This document shows positions 9,701-17,330 of a stretch of 64,000 nt of DNA, one piece after another. This stretch comes from Shewanella sp. SNU WT4 (GTDB lineage: Bacteria > Pseudomonadota > Gammaproteobacteria > Enterobacterales > Shewanellaceae): NCBI RefSeq assembly GCF_006494715.1, contig NZ_CP041151.1, forward strand, positions 1,240,001 to 1,304,000, written 5' to 3'. How positions within the stretch are numbered: position 1 is the stretch's first letter; each line of letters opens with the position of its first letter. The notes beneath the pieces are model-generated. The model was not told the origin of the DNA. It worked only from the letters and a program-made list of their open reading frames with translations, and searched no databases. A program made the position numbers and the translations under genes.

Positions 9701-9726
9701 GGGCGCCGAATGAGGCGCCTTTTTTA
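9701..9726 (+). terminator. Intrinsic terminator of pgpB
   Basis: GGCGCC-GAATGA-GGCGCC followed by seven T. Confidence 0.85.
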
Positions 9727-9899
9727 TTTAAAGGCTTACCCAGGGATTAACGCCCGCGGCAAACAACCGGTCGGTCGCTAATTTAGTTGCGCTGCTGATT
9801 TTTTGGGCAAGGTCGCCAAGTCTTATGCTTATATGTGCAAAAAAGCGATCCAGCTAAAAGAACCCAATAGATTAACCCAATACAATGCCCGCATTAACT

Positions 9900-9918
9900 A
9901 AGAATAATTTTCATTAAC
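9900..9918 (+). promoter_or_regulatory. Candidate Fur box upstream of TonB-dependent receptor
   Basis: AAGAATAATTTTCATTAAC matches the 19-bp Fur consensus at 13 of 19 positions and ends 19 bases before the start codon. Iron repression of the receptor would fit the family. Confidence 0.45.
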
Positions 9919-9937
9919 GATTGCGGGTGTCCATTTC

Positions 9938-12202
9938 ATGAATAAGTTGTCCTTGAGCATACTAGCCTTAGCTATCGCTCAAACGTTAAGTCTTCAAGCT
10001 CACGCTGCCAGCGTTGCCGCTGCTGAAACTACTGAAAAATCAGCGAAGAATGATCACCAAGTTCAAGAAGTCATAGTGGTTTCTGGCTCGCGTATGGAGC
10101 AGAACATTGAGCAAGTAGCCGGCTCAATCTTGGTGATTGACGAAGACGAAATTAACAACAACATGAGTAATGATTTCGGCAGTATTTTTCGCAATCAATC
10201 ATCGGTAGCGGTTAAGGGCGGGGCGGGTAAATCCACGTCTATCACTATTCGCGGCATTGGTGGCAATCGCGTGATGATGGTTAAAGATGGCGTGCGGGTA
10301 AATAACCAATACGCCTCTCCGCTTGGCCCTGGCGCTGAAGGCACAGGTCGCGGCTTAACGGAAGTACAAAGCTTAAAGCAAGTTGAAGTCGTCAAAGCGG
10401 CAGCGTCCACCATGTACGGCTCAGATGCGCTCGGCGGCGTAGTCGTCATGCGCACTAAAGATGCGGCTGATTACCTGTTAGGTGAAGACTACTATGTGTC
10501 GATGAACGCAGGCTACGCCGGTATCAACAATGAATACACCGCAGGTTTTACTAGCGCCGCGGCTTACGGCAACTTTGAAAATTTACTGAGTTATCAGCAC
10601 CGTAAAGGTGAAGAGCTGCCAAACTATTTTGACACTCAGCCAGACAGTGACTTAGTGCAAGACAGTGTGCTGTTTAAGAGCAAGTACCACTTTAACGATT
10701 ACACCTCAGTGCAGCTGACGCTTGATTATTTAGAGCAGACCTTAAAGCGCTGGGAATATGAGTTTGATAGTAAGACGGGCGCGCTCAAAGAAAATATCGA
10801 TACAGACCGTGATACTCAAGTGATTAACGGCGCCTTGCAGCTAGTGTCAAACAAGCCAACCCAGATGCACGACATTCTGACGGTTACCGCTTACTTTGGT
10901 AATACTGAGCAGTTAGAGCATAGAGATTATTTCAAGAAAACAAAACCAAGCCAAGTGTATGGCCTGAGCCAGCTTCGTGATTATACCTTTGAAGATCAAC
11001 GCATTGGTTTAAATTCGACCTTCAGTAAGTATATTGGTAACAACAACTATGGTCATCAGATCACTTATGGTCTCGACTATGAGTTTTCAACCATGTCCCG
11101 TCACCGCACCGTTAATAATGTGGGCGGGGCGATTGTGCATCCCTTTACTTTTGCCGAGACCGACAGTCAGCGCCTCGGGGTATTTGTGCAAGACGATGTT
11201 ACTTTACTGAATGGTGATTTGAATTTAATCGGCGGCTTGCGTTATGACTATTTCAATAACACCCCAGATAAGGCGCAGGCCGAGGCCGGTTTAGAAGAAG
11301 ATTATGTAGAAAGTAATTTTGAACCTATGCGTGACAGTTTCTGGTCGCCAAAGTTAGGTTTAGTCTACAAGCTATCTGACTCTGTCAGTGTCTATGGCCA
11401 GTATGCCTATGGTTACAAGATGCCAACTCCAGATCAAAAATGGGGTGAACTTGAAGTTGAAGCAGGTCCTACTGATGTATTGATTAAAGCCAATTACGAT
11501 CTTAAATCTGAAGAGTCACACACATGGGAAATAGGTGTTCGAGGTAACCATACGGATACGCGATATGAATTGACCGTTTTTTATACCCTAGCTAAAGATT
11601 TTATTGACTGGGAGTTTGTTCCTGAAGGTAGCAAGCCTCCATTTAAGTATAATTATCGATATTTTAATCGTGATGAAGTGAAGTTGTATGGCGCTGAAGC
11701 TCAAATTAATCATTGGTTGAATGATGAAGTTGAATTGTGGAGTAATATTTCATACACCTATGGTACTGATGAGAAAGGATATTATCTCAACAGCATTAGT
11801 CCACTGAAAGGTAATGTCGGTGCCTCTTGGTACACAGATATTAGCGGTATGGAAGCTGAGTTTGGAACTGTGGTTCGTTGGGCAGACAAGATGGATCGCA
11901 CCACAGATCTAGACCTGTTCCGACCTGTTGGAATCCCTAGTTTGGATGCCATGACCAAAGATTGGAATAGTGTTTATGATACCGCTGGTTATGCGGTTTT
12001 AGATTTAACCTTTGGTCTGCGAATTAATGACAGTTGGAATCTGCGTGCTGGCGTATTTAACGTCTTAGATAAAGAATATGTGGATTACGCCGATGTGGCT
12101 GGTCAATCAGTATTCTTGCTGGATAAATCGATGAACCTTGAGTATGAAGACTTTACTCAACCGGGTCGCTATTTTAACGTCAGTGTTAACTACAAGTTTT
12201 AA
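9938..12202 (+). CDS. TonB-dependent outer-membrane receptor (haem/transferrin-receptor-like)
   Basis: A 754-residue outer-membrane receptor. It has a signal peptide (cut near QAHA-AS), a TonB box-like QEVIVVSGSR at about 43-52, a plug domain (IRGIGGNRVMMVKDGVR, MYGSDALGGVV) and a 22-strand barrel ending in ...VNYKF with terminal Phe. The segment YGYKMPTPDQ...NYDL aligns with the FRAP...NPNL region of haem receptors but lacks the exact FRAP and NPNL residues, so the ligand is uncertain. The part around 11500-11880 is clearly more AT-rich than the plug region, suggesting replacement of surface-loop sequence. A candidate Fur box lies upstream and a terminator downstream. Confidence 0.88.
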   Translation: MNKLSLSILALAIAQTLSLQAHAASVAAAETTEKSAKNDHQVQEVIVVSGSRMEQNIEQVAGSILVIDEDEINNNMSNDFGSIFRNQSSVAVKGGAGKSTSITIRGIGGNRVMMVKDGVRVNNQYASPLGPGAEGTGRGLTEVQSLKQVEVVKAAASTMYGSDALGGVVVMRTKDAADYLLGEDYYVSMNAGYAGINNEYTAGFTSAAAYGNFENLLSYQHRKGEELPNYFDTQPDSDLVQDSVLFKSKYHFNDYTSVQLTLDYLEQTLKRWEYEFDSKTGALKENIDTDRDTQVINGALQLVSNKPTQMHDILTVTAYFGNTEQLEHRDYFKKTKPSQVYGLSQLRDYTFEDQRIGLNSTFSKYIGNNNYGHQITYGLDYEFSTMSRHRTVNNVGGAIVHPFTFAETDSQRLGVFVQDDVTLLNGDLNLIGGLRYDYFNNTPDKAQAEAGLEEDYVESNFEPMRDSFWSPKLGLVYKLSDSVSVYGQYAYGYKMPTPDQKWGELEVEAGPTDVLIKANYDLKSEESHTWEIGVRGNHTDTRYELTVFYTLAKDFIDWEFVPEGSKPPFKYNYRYFNRDEVKLYGAEAQINHWLNDEVELWSNISYTYGTDEKGYYLNSISPLKGNVGASWYTDISGMEAEFGTVVRWADKMDRTTDLDLFRPVGIPSLDAMTKDWNSVYDTAGYAVLDLTFGLRINDSWNLRAGVFNVLDKEYVDYADVAGQSVFLLDKSMNLEYEDFTQPGRYFNVSVNYKF

Positions 12203-12221
12203 TTAGTCGTTATCTAATAAC

Positions 12222-12248
12222 AACGCCCGCAATTAGCGGGCGTTTTTT
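12222..12248 (+). terminator. Intrinsic terminator of the TonB receptor gene
   Basis: AACGCCCGC-AATTA-GCGGGCGTT followed by four more T. Confidence 0.9.
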
Positions 12249-12274
12249 ATGGGTGTTGTGCAATGATGGCCACT

Positions 12275-13234
12275 CTAGGATTGCGGCGCCCGTAAGCGGG
12301 CACTGAGTAAATGGCCAAATTGAAACAGGCCAAGCCCCACCACCACAAAGCTCGCGCCTAACAATAACTGCGAGGTGAGTGGCTCATGGTTTAAGAGGCT
12401 GCCGAGCATAATGGCAAAGACAGGGGTTATTAGCGTCACTAAGGTCACTGTGCTGGCGGGTAAGTGCTGCAAAATATAAAAATAGGCAATAAAGCCTACT
12501 AACGAGCCAAAAATCCCTAAGTATACAATCGCCCACAGCGAGCGGTTATTGATATCAAGGGTGGGCATGGAGGCATCAAATAGCAGGGCGGCCAGCATAA
12601 AAAACGGCAGAGAAAAGCCAAGGGAGCCAACCGTTGTGGCTAATGGGTGAATATGCACCTTAATGGTTTTTATCAACACGCCGCTTAAGCTAAATAGACT
12701 CATGGCGCATAGCACTAAAGCCACGCCAATTAAGCTGCCTTGAGAGTTTGCCACATTGGCTAAACACACTATCCCAAGCCCCACAAAAGCAATAAAAAAT
12801 GCCAGCAATTTTAATGGGCTAAAGCCTGCCTCTTTTAAAATCCACTGTGATAATAAGCCCGACATTAATGGCGATAATCCAAAAATCAGCGACATAGTGC
12901 CTGATGGTAAATAAAGCGCCGCAAAATAACTGAGTAACATGCCGCCGACTATGCCTATGGTGGAATAGCCATAGAGCTGCAATGCCTGCTTATTGATGGG
13001 CAGGCGAATGCGCAGCACCACTAACAGCAGCCCGCCTAAGATAAAGGCGATTAGCATGCGTAGCAGTACCGCCATTGTCGGATGGACTTGTTCACTGCTC
13101 CAGACAATCCCAAGCGGGGTTGTTGACCAGACGATAATGCCAATGACAAACGCTATGGGTACAGCTTTTGGCAGACCCGCTGCTGGCGAGGGTGACTGTA
13201 TTGAGGGTTGTGGCTGTGGCGTACTTAGTGACAT
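12275..13234 (-). CDS. EamA/DMT-family exporter
   Basis: A 319-residue protein with ten predicted membrane helices arranged as two EamA repeats (about residues 25-155 and 165-305). It is a drug/metabolite transporter superfamily member of the RhaT/YdcZ-like kind. Such proteins usually export amino acids, nucleosides or similar small metabolites; nothing in the sequence identifies the substrate. The N-terminal tail is rich in Ser, Pro and Gln and likely cytosolic. It converges on the TonB receptor gene and is separated from the next minus-strand gene by a terminator. Confidence 0.87.
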   Translation of the reverse strand: MSLSTPQPQPSIQSPSPAAGLPKAVPIAFVIGIIVWSTTPLGIVWSSEQVHPTMAVLLRMLIAFILGGLLLVVLRIRLPINKQALQLYGYSTIGIVGGMLLSYFAALYLPSGTMSLIFGLSPLMSGLLSQWILKEAGFSPLKLLAFFIAFVGLGIVCLANVANSQGSLIGVALVLCAMSLFSLSGVLIKTIKVHIHPLATTVGSLGFSLPFFMLAALLFDASMPTLDINNRSLWAIVYLGIFGSLVGFIAYFYILQHLPASTVTLVTLITPVFAIMLGSLLNHEPLTSQLLLGASFVVVGLGLFQFGHLLSARLRAPQS

Positions 13235-13335
13235 GAATTTCCTTGTTCATTAACTTTGTGCACTTTGTCTAATCAGACATCATGCCATAAGTCGTAACTA
13301 TCATCAGTTGTAACTAACATAAAAATACCTAGCAT

Positions 13336-13366
13336 AAAAAAATACCGAGCATTAATGCTCGGTATT
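13336..13366 (-). terminator. Intrinsic terminator of the Nramp-like gene
   Basis: Read on the minus strand: AATACCGAGC-ATTAAT-GCTCGGTATT and a T7 run. The stem is a perfect 10 bp. Confidence 0.88.
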
Positions 13367-13410
13367 AAATCGTAAGCTCAGTATTAGTTGGGCGACTCTT
13401 GCTTAACTCG

Positions 13411-14655
13411 TTAGCCCGCGAACTTTTGCATAAAGCCTGACACTGAATAGAGCGAGCCCGCGGCCATTAAGGCAACTACTATCATGCCCATTACCGTTAA
13501 ATATTTAGGGTGCTGATAATCCCCAATAATGTCTTTGCGAGTGCTAGCAATTAAGATGACGCTGAGCACTATAGGTAAAATCAAGCTGTTGACTAATCCC
13601 GCTAACATCAAGAGCAACAAAGGTAAATCAACCGCTAAGGTGGCTAAGGTTGTCAGCACAATAAAGCCTAAGCAGTATTGGCGCTCATGGCGGGCAATGG
13701 CTGGCACTAAGGTCTTAATCAGTGAAATCGCCATGTAAGAATTACCAACCACTGAGGTAATAGCAGCCACAAACAAGACTAAGCCAAAGATATGGTAGCC
13801 AAGTTGGCCAGCGCCTTGTAAAAAGGCGTCAGCGGCAGGGTTCTTCATATCCAAAGTCACGCCTTTAACTATCACGCCTAATACCGCTAAAAACAGCAGC
13901 ACTCGAATCACCACGGCAATGCCAATCCCCATCCACGCGGCTTGTTTGATGGATTGAATGGCATCTTTGCCTTTAAAGCCTAAGTCCACCATGCGCTGAG
14001 CGCCGGTATAATAACCACCAACCGCGCCGCCAACGATAGTTAAGGTCGGTAAAAATAGACTGCTGAAATCTGAAGGGGAAACGGCGGCGATTAAGGTCGG
14101 CACTATCGGCGCTTGAGTGGTCAAGGCGACATAAGCAATCAGGACTATCATCAGCATGCCTAAATAGCGCGCCATTCTATCCATTTGTTTGGCGGCGTGA
14201 TGAGCCACAAACAGTAAACAACCTAAAGCGCCTGTGATTAAGGTGCCCCAAAAGGTGTCTATGCCGGTTAATACTTGAATGCCCATGGCTGAGCCGCTGA
14301 TATTACCAAAGTTAAAGGCGACCGCGCCTAATGCCAGTAATGAGCCAATCCCATAACCAAGCCCAGGGGTGACCTTATTGGCGATATCTTGAATGCGCAG
14401 CCCAGAAACTCCGACTACGCGCCATAAGTTCATCACAATCACGAAGGTCAAAAAGACGGAGGCTAAGATAGGAAAAGCCATGTCCATTTGATAAATGCTG
14501 GTAAACACTGTGGTTTGCGTCAGAAATCCAGGCCCTACCGAAGTAGTTGCCATTAAGCATGCCAAGCTAATTAATGCCGTTTTTTGAGGTAAAGCAGTTG
14601 GCGCTAGTGCTGAGACTGGCGGGGTATGAGCTAAGGCAGAAGATGAGCTGTGCAT
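13411..14655 (-). CDS. Nramp-fold transporter without canonical metal-binding motifs
   Basis: A 414-residue polytopic membrane protein with about eleven helices. Segments such as SVGPGFLTQTT (TM1), NISGSAMG (TM3) and GFIVLTTLATLAVDLPLLLLM show the Nramp/LeuT-like fold. The two motifs that bind Mn/Fe in Nramp proteins are absent: DPGN in TM1 reads GPGF, and the TM6 MPH position reads GGAVGGYYTGAQ. It is therefore unlikely to be a standard divalent-metal importer and fits the YcsG-like branch, whose substrates are poorly known. It is divergent from the beta-lactamase gene, and a terminator follows. Confidence 0.8.
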   Translation of the reverse strand: MHSSSSALAHTPPVSALAPTALPQKTALISLACLMATTSVGPGFLTQTTVFTSIYQMDMAFPILASVFLTFVIVMNLWRVVGVSGLRIQDIANKVTPGLGYGIGSLLALGAVAFNFGNISGSAMGIQVLTGIDTFWGTLITGALGCLLFVAHHAAKQMDRMARYLGMLMIVLIAYVALTTQAPIVPTLIAAVSPSDFSSLFLPTLTIVGGAVGGYYTGAQRMVDLGFKGKDAIQSIKQAAWMGIGIAVVIRVLLFLAVLGVIVKGVTLDMKNPAADAFLQGAGQLGYHIFGLVLFVAAITSVVGNSYMAISLIKTLVPAIARHERQYCLGFIVLTTLATLAVDLPLLLLMLAGLVNSLILPIVLSVILIASTRKDIIGDYQHPKYLTVMGMIVVALMAAGSLYSVSGFMQKFAG

Positions 14656-15138
14656 GTATGGTCCTGAAATTAGTGTTTCTTCTTTTAGAAAAAAAAGAAA
14701 CCCAACTGACAGGATCAGTTGCGGCTAAGATGTTTATCGATTTGCTTGCGGGTAAACAGGCGCAATATAGGGCTGAATTAGCTTTAGATCCAGTTATTTA
14801 TGATTTTAAAGCGCCTTAGTGTGACCAATGTCTTGCTGCGGCCAATTAATGCGTTATTGGTGTGGTTAGTGTTTTTGTGGGCGTGATCTCAATTTTTTGT
14901 CGATTAGCAGCGCTGTCGTTGAGGATGTGAGGCATATATAGCAATAATGCTAGTATTGCCCGCCTAATTATCGGCAAGTTTGCGTTATTTATCAGTATCA
15001 GTGCCAACATCCTTAGCCATAACTGGAGTTGTTAGTAAGCACCCAGCTAGCTATAGGTAAAAAGCCGGCAACGACAGCGGTTGAAATTTAACAGCAGAAT
15101 AATTAACTATCCCCACTCACAGAAGATGAGCACGCGCC
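14656..15138. other. Divergent intergenic region between Nramp-like gene and bla
   Basis: 480 bp with no supported gene. It should hold both promoters. No ampR/lysR-type regulator gene is present. Confidence 0.35.
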
Positions 15139-16089
15139 ATGATGACCCTTATGACACGTTTATTATTAGTATTGCTAGCCTTAGCGCAGCCATTAGCTAT
15201 GGCATGGGCGCAAGCTCCTAGTCAGTTAGTCACTCAAGAGCCTGATTCAATCGCGCCAGCTGCTAATCTGCAAACTCAGATTGAATATTGGCAAACTAAG
15301 CTGCAAGTCAAAATAGGCGTGGCCGTGCTTAATACGGCTAACGGTCAGTATTGGGGGTTTCAAGACGAGCAGCGTTTTCCTATGGCAAGCACCATGAAGA
15401 TGCTGGCCTGCGCTAAATTACTCTATGATGCCGACAATAACCGCTTGCAGCTAAGTGATAAAGTAACAATTGAGGCTGCTGATATTATTACTTATTCGCC
15501 CATGACTGAGCCGTTAATAGGTCAGGCGATTAGCGTCAATGATGCTTGTCAGATGACATTAACTAGCAGCGATAATACCGCCGCCAATATAGTGCTTGAT
15601 GCCATTGGTGGACCTGTGGCCTTAACGCAGTTTTTACGCGCGCAGGGCGATGCTATTACTCGCCTTGATAGATGTGAGCCTGAGCTTAACCAAGGTATGC
15701 CAGAGGATGTACGTGACACCACAAGCCCCAAAGCCGTAGTGCATACTTGGCAGCAGTTACTCACGGCTAAGGTATTAAGTGAGAGCGCTAAGGCGCAGCT
15801 CACGACTTGGTTGCAACACAATCAAGTAGCTAATGATTTATTGCGCAAGACGCTGCCGCAAGGCTGGCTGATTGCCGATAGAAGCGGCGCAGGTGGCTAT
15901 GGCGCCAGAGGGATAGTGGCTATGGTTTGGCAGCCAGAACAAGCACCAGTATTTATCAGTATTTACTTGCATCAAACCACTGCCAGCATGGAGCAGCGCA
16001 ATCAAGCCATTGCCGCCATAGGCGACGCGATATTCGTAGCGCTGCAAAATAAAAGTGTTGATGAGAGCGCAGATAATAACAGTGAATAA
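15139..16089 (+). CDS. Class A beta-lactamase, CARB/RTG-like
   Basis: A 316-residue periplasmic serine beta-lactamase with a signal peptide (cut near AMAWA-QA). The catalytic set is complete: S84-T-M-K87 (Ambler 70-73), S144-D-N146 (130-132), E180-P-E-L-N184 (166-170) and R248-S-G250 at the KTG position. Arg-Ser-Gly followed by AGGYGARG is typical of the carbenicillin-hydrolysing CARB/PSE and RTG groups. Cys91 and Cys137 match the Cys77-Cys123 disulfide of TEM-type enzymes. The C-terminal tail is about a dozen residues longer than usual. It has no visible mobile context or regulator, so it looks resident. The resistance spectrum cannot be read from sequence. Confidence 0.92.
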   Translation: MMTLMTRLLLVLLALAQPLAMAWAQAPSQLVTQEPDSIAPAANLQTQIEYWQTKLQVKIGVAVLNTANGQYWGFQDEQRFPMASTMKMLACAKLLYDADNNRLQLSDKVTIEAADIITYSPMTEPLIGQAISVNDACQMTLTSSDNTAANIVLDAIGGPVALTQFLRAQGDAITRLDRCEPELNQGMPEDVRDTTSPKAVVHTWQQLLTAKVLSESAKAQLTTWLQHNQVANDLLRKTLPQGWLIADRSGAGGYGARGIVAMVWQPEQAPVFISIYLHQTTASMEQRNQAIAAIGDAIFVALQNKSVDESADNNSE

Positions 16090-16565
16090 TTGGCGTAAAT
16101 GAAAAGGCTTATCATCGGCGCTTCATTGTGCGCCTGTGATACCTAAGAGATAAAGCCAAGCATGGTTAATCAGTCATTACGATTAATAGCGCCGCCGTTG
16201 AAAGAATCGATACAATAAATATAATTTCCTTTCGAATGGCATAAAGGTAGCGCATATCTAATGTCCTTAGTTGTACGGGTTAACGTTGCAATGATCACTG
16301 CTATTAAATTAGTGCCTAGATTGGTAAAAAAGTGTGATCGCAATCACTTGAGGTGATTAATTTTCGATCATCAACATCCGCTGGCGGCTAACTTTGCGTC
16401 GGCTACACTTGCTATTATTAATGGCCTAGATTAAATGTAGCGCTAATTGCTTGAAATGTAAGCGGTAGGGCGGTTTTACTCGTTAAGCTTGGCAAGGTTT
16501 GCTATTGTGATGACGCTGTTACGCTTGCGAACTAGCACATCCAATAGCCTTTAAGGAGAAGATCA
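16090..16565. other. Intergenic region downstream of bla with CRP-like site
   Basis: About 475 bp. A weak hairpin GGCGC...GCGCC follows bla, and a CRP-like palindrome lies at 16331-16349. No gene was recognised. Confidence 0.35.
16331..16349. promoter_or_regulatory. Candidate CRP binding site
   Basis: TGTGA-TCGCAA-TCACT matches the TGTGA-N6-TCACA consensus with one mismatch, and the palindrome extends outward (AAG...CTT). It lies about 230 bp upstream of the 16566 gene. Confidence 0.5.
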
Positions 16566-16931
16566 TTGGCTTTAGCGCACCCACAGATAGCTGCCATGCT
16601 CAACGAGTTGAATTGCCGTAGTAATTTCAACATCCATAATGTGACTGAATATATGCTGCCGCAGACTAAGGAGCCTATTTATCTGCACTTACAAGGTAAG
16701 CAAGCCTGTATTGTCATCCGCCCTGCCTTTGAAGTGTTTGCCAGTGAATTAACCGGTATTGCTGGAGTTAATGGCCAGTATGAATATCATCACAATGCGC
16801 AAATGACGCGCTTTCCGACGCGCCAGCATAAAGGTATTAGCGAAACCCATTATGGCCTAGCCTTTACTTTTGATACCCCAGAAGCCTTACGGGATTTTAT
16901 GACGCGCTTGCTGGCGATTGTCACTGGCTAA
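16566..16931 (+). CDS. Hypothetical protein, 121 aa, TTG start
   Basis: A soluble protein with no family that I recognise. TTG at 16566 is supported by TAAGGAG 7 bases before it; the next Met is ten residues in and has no such site. The sequence alternates short beta-type stretches (KQACIVIRPAF, GLAFTFDTP) with a C-terminal helix (EALRDFMTRLLAIV), suggesting a small alpha/beta domain. There is no signal peptide or membrane segment. It is flanked by non-coding DNA on both sides, with a CRP-like site upstream and a strong inverted repeat 14 bp downstream, so it is a single-gene transcript. Confidence 0.65.
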   Translation: MALAHPQIAAMLNELNCRSNFNIHNVTEYMLPQTKEPIYLHLQGKQACIVIRPAFEVFASELTGIAGVNGQYEYHHNAQMTRFPTRQHKGISETHYGLAFTFDTPEALRDFMTRLLAIVTG

Positions 16932-16945
16932 GTGGCTTATTGATG

Positions 16946-16979
16946 AGTTATGTGGCTTATTTAACTAAGCCACATAACT
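16946..16979 (+). terminator. Strong inverted repeat after the hypothetical gene
   Basis: A perfect 14 bp stem AGTTATGTGGCTTA / TAAGCCACATAACT with a 6-base loop. No T-run follows, so it is either a weak terminator or an mRNA 3' stabiliser. Confidence 0.5.
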
Positions 16980-17002
16980 AGGTAAATCATTTTCAAGCCA
17001 TT

Positions 17003-17035
17003 GCTAATTCATAGCTAATCCATAGCTAAGTCATT
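17003..17035. repeat. 11-bp tandem repeat, three copies
   Basis: GCTAATTCATA, GCTAATCCATA, GCTAAGTCATT head to tail. It is non-coding, between the hypothetical gene and cadC. Confidence 0.7.
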
Positions 17036-17330
17036 CAGAACGCGCTTTATCGCCACTTCTATTTCCCGCCGCATCTTCATTATCAATGGGTTAAATTACC
17101 ATTAGCTTGTGCGCTTATCGTGTACGGCAATACTCATCATACCCCCTCAGTTTTTCTGCAAACATTAAAGTTAAGTCGCTGAATTATATAGACGAGGTGG
17201 ACGTCAGATTAAACCTTGTTAGTCTAGCGTTTGAGATCGCAACTTAGTGGTTTTTGTCTAGTTTACGGCGATGAAATAAGTATATTAGCGCCAATTTTGC
17301 TGCACTCTATTGTTAGGCAGCTGGGCTCTG

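Noticed and set aside
9728-9937. Cobalamin riboswitch upstream of the TonB receptor
   Set aside because: No B12-box or conserved GCCACTG-type sequence; a Fur-like box is the better explanation.
13336-13366. Palindrome as a regulator binding site upstream of the DMT exporter
   Set aside because: It lies directly after the Nramp-like gene with a T-run on that strand, so a terminator is the simpler reading.
14574-14819. 81-residue plus-strand ORF over the Nramp-like gene start
   Set aside because: It overlaps the real gene antisense for most of its first third, has no ribosome site and no protein-like features.
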